64,000 nt of DNA, taken from positions 124,001-188,000 of the forward strand of contig CAWDWM010000002.1 of NCBI GenBank assembly GCA_963806015.1. Reading direction: 5' to 3'. Under the pieces are notes generated by a model that was not told the DNA's origin, made no database searches, and saw nothing but the letters and a program-made list of their open reading frames with translations. The DNA comes from JAOPZW01 sp963806015. Lineage in GTDB: Bacteria > Actinomycetota > Thermoleophilia > Solirubrobacterales > Solirubrobacteraceae. Below, piece by piece: positions 35,987 through 45,288 of the stretch (its first letter is position 1; every line of letters starts with the position of its first letter). The position numbers and the translations under genes were made by a program.

Positions 35987-36268
35987 ATGTCCGCTACGAC
36001 ACACCCGCAGGTCGACGTCAACGACAAGTCCCTCGCCGGCGCGCGCGCATGGTTCGCGCACAAGGGCCTCTCGCGTCCACGCGAGGGCCGCTTGGTGGGC
36101 GGGGTCGCCGCAGCCTTCGCCCGCCGCTACGACCTCAACCCCCTCGTGGCGCAGATCATCGCCGTCGTGACGATCCTCACGCTGACCCCGATCGTCTACG
36201 GCCTCGCGTGGCTGCTCATGCCCAACGACGCCGAGGCCGAGGTCGTCCCGGCCGCGACGGCGGCCTGA
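35987..36268 (+). CDS. PspC-domain membrane protein
   Basis: The 93-residue protein carries the PspC motif (LSRPREGRLVGGVAAAFARR then YDLNPLVAQII) and one transmembrane hairpin (IIAVVTILTLTPIVYGLAWL). PspC proteins sense or relay envelope stress at the inner membrane. The start ATG at 35987 follows a GAGAG site. The 148 nt upstream holds its promoter, and a strong hairpin follows the stop. No pspA is nearby. Confidence 0.88.
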   Translation: MSATTHPQVDVNDKSLAGARAWFAHKGLSRPREGRLVGGVAAAFARRYDLNPLVAQIIAVVTILTLTPIVYGLAWLLMPNDAEAEVVPAATAA

Positions 36269-36276
36269 CGCGTACC

Positions 36277-36305
36277 AGTGGCCCCGCCGTCATGGCGGGG
36301 CCACT
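36277..36305 (+). terminator. Hairpin terminator after pspC-like gene
   Basis: AGTGGCCCCGCC pairs perfectly over 12 bp with its complement across a GTCAT loop, 8 nt after the stop. A C-run follows in place of a T-tract, so it may work on both strands between these convergent genes. Confidence 0.7.
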
Positions 36306-36337
36306 CCCCCCGTACCGCCACGCTGAAGGCCCGCTAT

Positions 36338-37285
36338 CTAAGAGGCAGCCGGATCGGGCTGGGGGAGATGGTTGAGGAGCGCCTCGGCGCGCGCACGTGC
36401 CTCAGCGACCCCGGGCAACAACGACGGCGAACTGGCGTTGATGCGTCGCTCGCAGTCGGAGCTCAGGAGGTCGTCGCCGTCTGCCCACACGACGTCGAAG
36501 CCCTTGCCGCAGGTGACGTTGCTCGCGACTGTGCCACCAGCCACGTCGATCAGGTCGTTGCCGGCACCGCCGTCAACGGTGGGCGCCGGGCCGCTGATGA
36601 TGTCGTCGCCGGCACCGGCATCGAACGTCCAACCCTCCGTTTCCGAGGCAGGGTCGAGGAACGTGATCACGTCGGCACCGGCGTTCCCGGTCATCGTCCC
36701 GCCCCCCCGATCTTCCCGAGCCACCAGCGCGTCGTTGCCCGCCTGACCGCTCACGTTGCTGCTGATCTCGCCATTCCCCACGATGAGGTCGTCGCCCGCC
36801 CCGCCGTCGAACAGCGGTTCGCCGCCTCTCCCGGCGATCTGGTCGTTCCCCGGCCCTCCGTCAGCCCTCACGAGGCCGTTGGCGCCGACGCGGATGACGT
36901 CGTCTCCGGCACCGCCCTCCACGGTGGCGGACTGCCCGTCAGCGAAGAGATCGTCGTCGCCCGCCCCCCCGAACACCGACACAGTAGAAATGCCGCGGGG
37001 CTCGACCCAAGCGACATCGTTCATGTCACCCAGGTGCACGATCGCCCCGATGCTGTCGCTGCACACGATCGGTGTGCCGAGCACGCACCCGGCGCCGAGC
37101 TTCAGCGGCGCGACGTACTCCGTCACCGAGACCGTCCCGAACGGCGCGACCACTGGGTCGATCCTGAGACGATTGACCTCGCCGGAGCGAGCGTCGTAGA
37201 CGATGCCAGGCTTCAGGGTCGCGGCGGTGGCCGCGGGCGCGCTGATCGCGAGCGCCCCGGTAACCAGAAGAAGAGTCACTCTCAT
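36338..37285 (-). CDS. Secreted RTX-type calcium-binding repeat protein
   Basis: The 315-residue exported protein has a signal peptide (1-21, ending ATA), an N-terminal domain with two Cys (GCVLGTPIVCSDS), and a series of nonapeptide-like repeats based on GGAGDDxI (FGGAGDDDLFADG, EGGAGDDVIRVGA, DGGPGNDQIAG, DGGAGDDLIVGN, DAGAGDDIISG, DGGAGNDLIDV) that form calcium-binding parallel beta-rolls. A C-terminal Cys pair (VTCGKGF, SSDC) closes the roll. The role is probably structural or adhesive at the cell surface. It lies downstream of the tandem hairpin array and converges on the PspC gene. Confidence 0.85.
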   Translation of the reverse strand: MRVTLLLVTGALAISAPAATAATLKPGIVYDARSGEVNRLRIDPVVAPFGTVSVTEYVAPLKLGAGCVLGTPIVCSDSIGAIVHLGDMNDVAWVEPRGISTVSVFGGAGDDDLFADGQSATVEGGAGDDVIRVGANGLVRADGGPGNDQIAGRGGEPLFDGGAGDDLIVGNGEISSNVSGQAGNDALVAREDRGGGTMTGNAGADVITFLDPASETEGWTFDAGAGDDIISGPAPTVDGGAGNDLIDVAGGTVASNVTCGKGFDVVWADGDDLLSSDCERRINASSPSLLPGVAEARARAEALLNHLPQPDPAAS

Positions 37286-37460
37286 GACGAAGAAACCTAG
37301 CCCCGCTCAAAGTTGCTTACTACTGGACCTTTGACCAGCGCTCGTCACCAGCTGATCAAGGCGATTCAGAAGGCACAGGAAACGCGGCGCGGAGCACGAT
37401 GGCAGCACCGTGTATGGGTGGAGCCGATCCGGCCGCGGCCTGGCAGCCGCGCCACGCCGT

Positions 37461-37770
37461 GGCGCACCGGGTGCGCGATCGCCCCCACGACCGCGCACCC
37501 GCAGGCACGTCCCGATCGGAATCCAGTCCCCGGACGCGCCGATTTCCCCCCGTTTCCCCCCACTGCCGCAGGAGCACCGGGTGCGCGATCGCCCCCACGA
37601 CCGCGCACCCGCTGTTCGCGCACGTCCCCGGTTGGAGCCGGAACCCCCGGACGTGCCATTGCCCCCTTCCCCCACAGCTCGTTCAGCGGCGGACGCGCGA
37701 TCGCCCCCACGACCGCGCGCCCCCGCTGCCGACATGTCCCCGTTGGAACCGGACCCCCGGACATGCCCGT
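37461..37770. repeat. Three tandem double-hairpin repeats (about 111 bp each)
   Basis: An invariant 24-nt core occurs three times, starting at 37473, 37583 and 37695 (spacing 110 and 112 nt, so not codon-periodic). In copies 1 and 2 it is the heart of hairpin A: GGGTGCGCG and CGCGCACCC pair over 9 bp around a 14-nt loop; copy 3 keeps a shorter stem. Each unit then has hairpin B, whose arms read CACGTCC/GGACGTG in copy 2 and CATGTCC/GGACATG in copy 3, a compensatory change. The array fills most of the 484-nt gap 37286-37769, and copy 3 runs into the stop of the resolvase-fusion gene. The rest of the gap holds only the RTX gene promoter region. Confidence 0.75.
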
Positions 37771-39176
37771 TACCCCCCGTTGCCCCCTCGGTTGTCGAGC
37801 GCCGGCAGCCGGTCAGGCGGAGCCGGTCGCCTGTAGCCCAGCGCGGCCTGGATGCTCGACGGCCGCCACTGGCTCCCGCCGCGCAGGGTCGGGATGCCCT
37901 CGGCGTTGAACTGGTCGGCGATCTGCCACAGGGTCATGTTCGCCGCGCGCATCGCCGAGATCCGCGCCATCAGCTCGGGGCGATCCTTGACCGCGGGCCG
38001 GCCGTTGGCGGGCGCGTCGGCGCCGCCGTTCGGTGCCGGCCGGGCGCTCCCTTGCTCCGCGGTGCCGAGCGCCATGAGCGTCCTTGCCACCTGGCGGCCT
38101 GCCGGGGTGTCGGTATCGAGGTCGAGGTCGAGCGCGACGAGCCTCGCGTCGGCATCGCGGAACCACGCCATGAGCACACCCAGCTCATGCGGCGAGCGGG
38201 TCAGCCGCTGCAGGTCGCTGACCACCAGGCCGCGGGCTTGCCCTTGGGCGATCCGCTCCAGCGCGTATTTCAGTCCCGGGCGGTCGAGGGTCTTTCCGTT
38301 CTGGTGGTCTTGGACGATCTCGAACAGGCTCCAATCGGACCTCTCGCACGTCGCCTCGATCGCAGCCGCCGATGCTTCGTCCGTCTCCGACCATTCGTCT
38401 GTGGAGGTGGTGACGTAGCCGATCACCGGTTCACGCGGCCCGACCGTCGACGGCCCGAGACCGTCGACTGCCCCGCTCGCCGACGCCCCGGCAGCGTCGT
38501 CGGGCGCGCGCGTCGTGTCCGCTCGCAGGCGGCGCACCCGCGACACGAAATGCCACAGCCCGGCCAGGGCAAGCGCCGCGAAGCCCGCGAAGGCGGCCCA
38601 CGCCAGGACCGTGGCGACCGCATCGCGCGAGCGCTGCTCGCCCGCGGCCGTGGTTGCGATGGTGCGCGGGCGCGCCGGCTCTGCAGCAACGATGCGAGGC
38701 GTCGGCTTGGACGCGCTCGCACGAGCCGGCTTCGCCCCATGCGTGGGGCTCGCCTTCGACGTGCGCGTGGAGCGCGGTGTCGCCGAGCGCTCGGTCTGCG
38801 CGCGCCCTGGCGGCGCTGCGGCGGCGCGACGCGGCAGGCGCAACGCCGTACGCGTGCGCGTCCCCACGACGCCGTCGACGGCCAGTCCGCGCTGCGCCTG
38901 CAGGCGGCGGACGGCAGCCGCGGTCAGCGGACCGAAGCGACCATCGACTCCCGCAGCGCCGAGGTCGTAGCCACGACGCTGCAGCGCCCGCTGCACCTGG
39001 CGGACTCCGGCACTGGGCTTCGCGGCCATACCGGCTCCCTGAGCGAGCACCGGCGTGCCAGACACGTCGGCCGCCTCGGCCGGGGCCGTGACGACGAGCA
39101 TCGCCGCGACGAGAACTGTCGCAACGGTGGCGATAAAGCGGGCCCGGACGGCCAGGGCGGACAGATGAACAGACAT
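37770..39176 (-). CDS. Membrane-anchored peptidoglycan-binding/serine-resolvase fusion
   Basis: The 468-residue fusion has a signal peptide or anchor (about 10-36), a PG_binding_1 domain at 55-113 (VRQVQRALQRRGYDLGAAG, VDGRFGPLTAAAVRRLQ, VDGVVGTRTRTAL), a basic linker, a transmembrane helix (187-211), a resolvase catalytic domain (249-375) and a DNA-binding recombinase-type tail (395-450). The nucleophile Ser258 (GYVTTSTDEW) and Arg324/Arg327 (QRLTRS) are kept, but the usual Arg before the Ser and the Asp before Arg324 are replaced, so recombination activity is doubtful. The predicted layout puts the sugar-binding domain outside and the resolvase inside. ATG 39176 has AGGGAG upstream. Confidence 0.82.
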   Translation of the reverse strand: MSVHLSALAVRARFIATVATVLVAAMLVVTAPAEAADVSGTPVLAQGAGMAAKPSAGVRQVQRALQRRGYDLGAAGVDGRFGPLTAAAVRRLQAQRGLAVDGVVGTRTRTALRLPRRAAAAPPGRAQTERSATPRSTRTSKASPTHGAKPARASASKPTPRIVAAEPARPRTIATTAAGEQRSRDAVATVLAWAAFAGFAALALAGLWHFVSRVRRLRADTTRAPDDAAGASASGAVDGLGPSTVGPREPVIGYVTTSTDEWSETDEASAAAIEATCERSDWSLFEIVQDHQNGKTLDRPGLKYALERIAQGQARGLVVSDLQRLTRSPHELGVLMAWFRDADARLVALDLDLDTDTPAGRQVARTLMALGTAEQGSARPAPNGGADAPANGRPAVKDRPELMARISAMRAANMTLWQIADQFNAEGIPTLRGGSQWRPSSIQAALGYRRPAPPDRLPALDNRGGNGG

Positions 39177-39262
39177 GAACTCTCCCTTCTGCAACGGCTC
39201 TGAGAAGCGTCGGAACGCTCAGCGCGCGCCGACGCGGGTCGTGAGACACCCCGGAGGGGAGC

Positions 39263-41638
39263 TCAGCCAGGCCGCTGCAGAAGGGGCGTAAAGCCCGAGG
39301 GCCCCGACAGGGACGGTCGAAGCCGAAGACGGCGAAGCTCACCGGAATCCAGCGCCAGGAGCACAAGAATCACGTCGGACAACGGTGCCACCGACGCCCC
39401 GCCAGCCGCGCCGCCGCCCGCCCCCGCGGCAGCACTGCCAGGCGGCCCAGACGGCGCCGGACCCTTGCCGTCGCCATCACCATGCCCGATCGGCGCCGGC
39501 TTCCTCGCCGCGGCGTTGGCCGCTGACCGCGCACCGCGGGCCAACGCCCGACGCGTCGCCGACGACAGCAACATCGGCGCCGCGACGGGATCCGGCGACG
39601 CGAACGACGTCAAAGCCGCCGGCGCGGTGGGGGCAAACATCGCTGCGAGGAACGACGGCGGAGGGGCGGCCCGACCGCCTATGTCAGTCGTCTCGCGCGG
39701 GATCGTGTGCGGCACGCTCGCCGGTGCGGAGCCGCCCGACGTGACCGGCAACAACGGCGCGGGTGCCGCCGGTGCCACGGCAGCCGAGCCAACAGGCTGC
39801 GGCGCCGCCGGATCCAAGCTCGCCGGCGCGGAGTCATCCACGGCCGAGGCAGCCGGCTTGGGCTCCGCCGGAGCGACCACCGCAGTGGGCCCCTGCACCA
39901 CGGGAGCACTCGGCGCAGTTGCGACGGCCGACGCAGCCGGCTTGGCCGCCGCCACCGGCGCGGGCACGGGATCGGCTACCGGTGCGGGCGCCTGCACCGC
40001 CGGAGGAACCGGCGCCGGGTCCACCACAGGCGGCGCCTGCACCACCGGCGGAACCGGCGCAGGATCGACCACAGGCGGCGCCTGCACCACCGGCGGAACC
40101 GGCGCAGGATCGACCACAGGCGGCGCCTGCACCACCGGCGGAACCGGCGCAGGATCGACCACAGGCGGCGCCTGCACCACCGGCGGAACCGGCGCAGGAT
40201 CGACCGGGGGCACATCAACCACGGGCGCGGGCGCGGGCGTGGGCGTAGGCGTAGGCGTGGGATCGACCGCCACCGGCGGCTCATCAACCGGTGCAGGCGT
40301 GGGATCGCCGACGGGGGTGGGCGTGGGATCTACCGCCACCGGCGGCTCACCAACCACGGGCGCGGGCACCGGATCATCAACTACCGGCGCAGGCGTCGGA
40401 TCGACGGCTACCGGCGGCTCGTCAACCACCGGCGCCGGCGTCGGATCAACCGCGACCGGCGGCTCATCAACCGGGGCGGGCGTGGGATCAACCGCCACCG
40501 GCGGCTCATCAACCACGGGCGCGGGCACCGGCTCATCAACTACCGGCGCAGGCGTCGGATCGACGGCTACCGGCGGCTCGTCAACCACCGGCGCAGGCGT
40601 CGGATCAACCGCGACCGGCGGCTCATCAACCGGCGTGGGCGTGGGATCAACCACCACCGGCGGCTCATCAACCACGGGCGCGGGCACCGGCTCATCAACT
40701 ACCGGCGCAGGCGTCGGATCGACGGCTACCGGCGGCTCGTCAACCACCGGCGCAGGCGTCGGATCAACCGCGACCGGTGGCTCATCAACCGGTGTAGGCG
40801 TGGGATCAACCGCCACCGGCGGCTCATCAACCACCGGCGCAGGCGTCGGATCAACCGCCACCGGCGGCTCATCAACCACCGGCGCAGGCGTCGGATCAAC
40901 CGCCACCGGCGGCTCATCAACCACCGGCGCAGGCGTCGGATCAACCGCCACCGGCGGCTCATCAACCACCGGCGGCTCATCAACCACCGGCGCCGGCGTC
41001 GGATCGACGACCGGTGCGGGCGTCGGATCCTCCGCCACTGGCGGCTCGTCAACCACCGGCGCCGGCGTCGGATCGTCCACCGGTGCGGGCGCCGGATCCT
41101 CCGCCACCGGCGGCTCATCAACCACCGGCGCCGGCGTCGGATCGACCACCGGTGCGGGCGTGGGATCCAGCGCCGGCGGCGGTGTGGGGTCAGTCACCGT
41201 GGGCGCGGGATCGGCCGGCGTCGGATCGGCGACGGGCGTCGGGTCAGCCGGTGTCGAGTCGGCCGGCGTCGGATCGGTGACGGGCGTCGAGTCGGTCGGC
41301 GTCGGATCCGTGACGGGCGTCGGGTCGGCCGGCGTCGGATCCGTGACGGGCGTCGGGTCGGCGGGCGTCGGATCGGCGGGCGTCGAGTCGACCGGCGAGG
41401 GATCGGTGACGGGCGTCGGGTCGGCGGGCGTCGGGTCGGTGACCAGCGTCGAATCGCTGACGCTGGTTTCGGCGCCCGCAGTCGCCGCCGCGGCGCCCGC
41501 GACCACGAGCACCAGGACGAACGTCAGCAGCGCCGCGCGGACCGCGGACCCACAGGCATGAGGCACGCTGGCAAGGCTCCACACCGTCGCACCACGACAT
41601 TCAGCTTTGCCGGTTGGCAAAGTCCCCCGACCCCCCAT
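39263..41638 (-). CDS. Long Pro/Asp/Val-rich repeat surface protein
   Basis: The 791-residue exported protein has a signal peptide near residues 30-55 (ALLTFVLVLVVAGAAAA core), a region of short DPTPADPTPVT repeats, many 15-residue TPAPVVDEPPVAVDP repeats, a block of VDPAPVPPVVQAPPV repeats, and an Ala/Gly/Pro-rich C-terminus with a short hydrophobic stretch (APLSDVILVLLALDS). At DNA level three 159-bp super-repeats start at 40361, 40520 and 40679, and near-identical 45-bp repeats lie at about 39996-40210. It is acidic and extended, probably a stalk or wall-spanning protein. The start is ATG 41638, or GTG 41584 with a 7-bp hairpin ahead of it. Confidence 0.7.
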   Translation of the reverse strand: MGGRGTLPTGKAECRGATVWSLASVPHACGSAVRAALLTFVLVLVVAGAAAATAGAETSVSDSTLVTDPTPADPTPVTDPSPVDSTPADPTPADPTPVTDPTPADPTPVTDPTPTDSTPVTDPTPADSTPADPTPVADPTPADPAPTVTDPTPPPALDPTPAPVVDPTPAPVVDEPPVAEDPAPAPVDDPTPAPVVDEPPVAEDPTPAPVVDPTPAPVVDEPPVVDEPPVAVDPTPAPVVDEPPVAVDPTPAPVVDEPPVAVDPTPAPVVDEPPVAVDPTPTPVDEPPVAVDPTPAPVVDEPPVAVDPTPAPVVDEPVPAPVVDEPPVVVDPTPTPVDEPPVAVDPTPAPVVDEPPVAVDPTPAPVVDEPVPAPVVDEPPVAVDPTPAPVDEPPVAVDPTPAPVVDEPPVAVDPTPAPVVDDPVPAPVVGEPPVAVDPTPTPVGDPTPAPVDEPPVAVDPTPTPTPTPAPAPVVDVPPVDPAPVPPVVQAPPVVDPAPVPPVVQAPPVVDPAPVPPVVQAPPVVDPAPVPPVVQAPPVVDPAPVPPAVQAPAPVADPVPAPVAAAKPAASAVATAPSAPVVQGPTAVVAPAEPKPAASAVDDSAPASLDPAAPQPVGSAAVAPAAPAPLLPVTSGGSAPASVPHTIPRETTDIGGRAAPPPSFLAAMFAPTAPAALTSFASPDPVAAPMLLSSATRRALARGARSAANAAARKPAPIGHGDGDGKGPAPSGPPGSAAAGAGGGAAGGASVAPLSDVILVLLALDSGELRRLRLRPSLSGPSGFTPLLQRPG
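39996..41160. repeat. Nested in-frame tandem repeats (45 bp and 159 bp)
   Basis: Units of 45 bp (15 codons) are repeated nearly identically, first as a GGCGCCTGCACC-bearing type (about 39996-40210) and then as a GGCTCATCAACC-bearing type (to about 41160). Three copies of a 159-bp higher-order unit begin at 40361, 40520 and 40679. All periods are multiples of three, so copy number can change without breaking the frame. Confidence 0.85.
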
Positions 41639-42075
41639 GGTCGTGTTGGCTTGCGGCGATCGTCCCAGCATCGACGTGAGCGGCTGCCTGAACGATGTCC
41701 TACGCCGAACAATCCTCTTGTCGGTGCATCGTGGCCGTGCGGGGCTCACGCGGGTCCGCCGGCGGCTCGCCCACGGGCGGGCCGGTCGAGGCGGCCTCGA
41801 CGTCCTGCCCGGCAACGCGAGCCCGAGCTGCGCCGTTCGTGGCCTGAGATCGGGGCCGAATCGCCCGTCAGCACGCCAGGCGTCGCGCGTACGCAAAGGG
41901 GCTCTGCGGAAATCTCGGCGCCAACCCGATGCTGAGAGGGCCGGTCGGCCACGGCAGCGGGAGGCCCGAGACCCGCGCCGGGACGTCGGCTCGAGCGCGC
42001 CGGTGCAACCCTGGGCGCATCTCGAAGTAGGCGCGGCGGCGCTCTACACGCCATCGGCTTTTGCGAGGGGCCCGA
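41639..42075. other. 437-nt region with no supported gene
   Basis: Between the repeat protein and the tRNA genes no reading frame has convincing composition. It should hold the promoter of the minus-strand repeat-protein gene; that gene's first codons contain a 7-bp hairpin (41605-41622, CTTTGCC/GGCAAAG). No riboswitch or terminator was recognised. Confidence 0.5.
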
Positions 42076-42149
42076 CGCCCCCGGCAGGATTCGAACCTGC
42101 GACCTGCGGATTAGAAGTCCGCTGCTCTATCCAGCTGAGCTACGGGGGC
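42076..42149 (-). tRNA. tRNA-Arg (anticodon TCT)
   Basis: The minus strand folds into a full cloverleaf: acceptor GCCCCCG/CGGGGGC, D arm GCTCAGCTGGATAGAGC, anticodon stem GCGGA/TCCGC with loop CTTCTAA (anticodon TCT), and T arm GCAGG-TTCGAAT-CCTGC, with discriminator G. The CCA end is not encoded. It reads AGA codons, which are rare in such GC-rich DNA. Confidence 0.95.
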
Positions 42150-42175
42150 CCGCGGGGCCGTGGGGTCCCGCAAGG

Positions 42176-42249
42176 TCGGGGCGGCCGGATTCGAACCGGC
42201 GACCTTTCGGCCCCAAACCGAACGCGCTACCAGGCTGCGCCACGCCCCG
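42176..42249 (-). tRNA. tRNA-Pro (anticodon TGG)
   Basis: The cloverleaf on the minus strand has acceptor CGGGGCG/CGCCCCG, D arm GCGCAGCCTGGTAGCGC, anticodon stem TTCGG/CCGAA with loop TTTGGGG (anticodon TGG), T arm GCCGG-TTCGAAT-CCGGC and discriminator A. CCA is not encoded. It lies 26 nt upstream of tRNA-Arg, probably in one transcript. Confidence 0.95.
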
Positions 42250-42353
42250 ACTGGGGACAAGTATGGCGGTGAGCGCGGAGGCGGGCATCGAACAAGCGTT
42301 GGCAGACGCACTGCAGGACTCAAGCTCGGACCACCGACGCGCCGAGGGGGGCC

Positions 42354-42956
42354 ATGGGGTCCATGTCTGCACGCTTCCGCCACAGCGTCCCGGTCGTGTT
42401 CTCGGTCCTGGCCTTCACGGCGCCGGCGACGGCAGCGGCCGACGCGGGTTCCGCCGGCCGCGCCCGGGCCGCGAGCGAGCGCTGCACCAACGCCGATGCC
42501 CTGCCCAGCCAGGCGGTGGGCGACGACCTGCGTGCCGCCACGCTGTGCCTGATGAACGCCGAGCGCACCGCCCGCGGGCTCGGGCCCCTGCAGGCCGAGC
42601 CGCGTCTGGGGCGCGTGGCCGCCGGCTACGCGCGCCAGATGGTGCGCGGGCGCTTCTTCGACCACACCTCGCCCAGTGGCTCGACGATGCTCGCGCGGAT
42701 CAAGACGACGAGCTATCTGCGCGCCGCCGGCTCGTGGTCGGTGGGCGAGAACCTCGCGTGGGGCACGGGCGTGCTGTCGACCCCGCGCGCGACGGTGCGC
42801 GCCTGGATGCACTCGCCCGATCACCGCGCCAACCTGCTGGACCGCCGGTTCGCCGACGTCGGCATCGGCGTGGTCGCCGGCGCCCCGATCGCGCTGGAGC
42901 CGGGCGAGCTCGGTGGCACCTACGTGACCGACTTCGGGCGCCGGCAGCGGAACTGA
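42354..42956 (+). CDS. Secreted CAP (SCP/PR1)-domain protein
   Basis: The 200-residue exported protein has a signal peptide (about 1-28) and a CAP domain: LCLMNAERTARGLGPLQ, ARQMVRGRFFDHTSPSGST, VGENLAWGTG and WMHSPDHRANLLDRRFADVGIG, which include the conserved His/Glu cleft residues. Bacterial CAP proteins are found at the envelope, some in sporulation or wall functions; the activity here is unknown. ATG 42354 and 42363 are both possible starts. It is divergent from the tRNA genes. Confidence 0.9.
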   Translation: MGSMSARFRHSVPVVFSVLAFTAPATAAADAGSAGRARAASERCTNADALPSQAVGDDLRAATLCLMNAERTARGLGPLQAEPRLGRVAAGYARQMVRGRFFDHTSPSGSTMLARIKTTSYLRAAGSWSVGENLAWGTGVLSTPRATVRAWMHSPDHRANLLDRRFADVGIGVVAGAPIALEPGELGGTYVTDFGRRQRN

Positions 42957-42991
42957 GCGCCCGCAGGTGCGCTGCTAGGGTCGCGGCCGCC

Positions 42992-44248
<1,257 letters not shown>

Positions 44249-44270
44249 CGAGAGGTAGGAGGATCAAGGA

Positions 44271-44675
44271 ATGAGAGCCACCGCCACTCGTGACAGCGGC
44301 TACCGGCACGTCGTGCGGGTGCGCAGTCACGATCTGAGCATCGACGAGCCCACGGACACGGGCGGCAGCGACAGCGGCCCCAGCCCACAGGAGCTCCTGG
44401 CCGCCAGTCTCGCCTCGTGCACGGCCGTCACGATGGAGATGTACGCGACGCGCAAGGGCTGGGACATCGGCGGCGTCGAGGTCGCCTGCGAGTACACGCC
44501 GGCCGAGCGCGGGTGCCCCACCCGCTTCGGGATCGTCGTGCGCCTGCCCGACACCCTCAGCGACGAGCAGGTCGAGCGCCTGCGCGTCATCGCCGCCAAG
44601 TGCCCCGTGCACCGCACGCTGGACGGCGAGGTCATGTTCGACGAGCGTGTCGAGCGCGTCACGCTCGCGCACTGA
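44271..44675 (+). CDS. OsmC-family peroxiredoxin-like protein
   Basis: The 134-residue protein of the OsmC/YhfA type has the two conserved cysteines Cys50 (LASCTAVTM) and Cys111 (AAKCPVHRTL) that reduce organic peroxides. GPSPQELLAASLASC and the GWDIGGVEVACEY strand are characteristic. GGAGG lies 7 nt before the ATG. Its 3' end overlaps the NUDIX gene by 29 nt, so both are co-translated from one mRNA, probably with the DUF1015 gene. Confidence 0.92.
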   Translation: MRATATRDSGYRHVVRVRSHDLSIDEPTDTGGSDSGPSPQELLAASLASCTAVTMEMYATRKGWDIGGVEVACEYTPAERGCPTRFGIVVRLPDTLSDEQVERLRVIAAKCPVHRTLDGEVMFDERVERVTLAH

Positions 44676-45240
44676 GCTCGCGCGCGCGCTGCGCGCGGTC
44701 CTCCTCGATGCCGGGGAGGCCGCAGCGCTCGACGTCCACGGCCGCATCGATGCCGCCGTGCTCGTGCCGCTCTACGTGTCGGGCGGCGACCTGCACGCCG
44801 TCTTCACGCGCCGGCGCGAGGATCTGCGCCGCCACCCCGGCGAGATCTCCTTCCCCGGCGGGCGCCAGGACGACGACGAGACGGACCTGCGGCTGACCGC
44901 CCTGCGCGAGGCCGAGGAGGAGATCGGCTTGCCCGCGCGCGCGGTCGAGCTGGTCGGCGCCCTGCAGCCCACGCCGACCATCGCCACCAACTACGCCGTC
45001 TACCCCTTCGTCGGGCTCATCGAGCCCGGGCGGGCGTGGGAGCCGTCGGCCACCGAGGTCGCCGAGGTGATGGAGGTCCCGCTGAGCGCGCTGCGCGCGG
45101 GCTACGAGCGCCGGCGGCTGCTGCGGCGCGGCGTCCCGTTCCGCACCGACGTCTACGTCATCGGTGAGGACGTCATCTGGGGCGCGACGGCGCGCATGGT
45201 CGGCGACCTGCTGGACAGGCTGCCCGACGACCTGGCCTGA
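44647..45240 (+). CDS. NUDIX hydrolase, CoA-pyrophosphatase type
   Basis: The 197-residue hydrolase has the complete Nudix box in GRQDDDETDLRLTALREAEEEIGL, preceded by EISFPGG, the arrangement of the CoA/NADH pyrophosphatase subgroup (NudL/YeaB, UPF0035 signature). It would split coenzyme A or its oxidised form into phosphopantetheine and 3',5'-ADP. The GTG start at 44647 lies inside the OsmC gene, suggesting coupled expression under oxidative stress. Confidence 0.9.
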   Translation: MSSASRSRTELARALRAVLLDAGEAAALDVHGRIDAAVLVPLYVSGGDLHAVFTRRREDLRRHPGEISFPGGRQDDDETDLRLTALREAEEEIGLPARAVELVGALQPTPTIATNYAVYPFVGLIEPGRAWEPSATEVAEVMEVPLSALRAGYERRRLLRRGVPFRTDVYVIGEDVIWGATARMVGDLLDRLPDDLA

Positions 45241-45288
45241 GCCAGGCCGCCGGGGATGCCCCGTGCGACCCCGGGGGGCGAGGGGTCC

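Noticed and set aside
37307..37764. Minus-strand frames of 80-142 codons across the tandem hairpin array
   Set aside because: Copies of the repeat read in different frames because the spacing is 110 and 112 nt, so these are not genes.
37770..39176. Mobile element or integrase island, because of the resolvase domain
   Set aside because: The resolvase is part of a membrane protein with altered active-site residues; no att duplication, transposase or cargo boundary was seen, and the nearest tRNA genes are intact and 3 kb away.
39996..41160. CRISPR array, because of regular 45-bp repeats
   Set aside because: There are no unique spacers, the period is in frame with a coding sequence, and no cas genes are present.
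39465..41561. Long plus-strand frame of about 700 codons rich in Gly and Thr opposite the repeat protein
   Set aside because: It is the antisense image of the Pro/Asp repeats; it has no signal, ribosome site or domain, while the minus-strand frame has a signal peptide.
41560..41760. Possible cyclic-di-GMP (GEMM-I) riboswitch ahead of the repeat-protein gene, suggested by CGGCAAAGC and a nearby GCGACGG
   Set aside because: The GGGCAAACC and GACGCAAAGCC blocks and the tetraloop-receptor pairing are absent; only a 7-bp hairpin (41605-41622) is supported.
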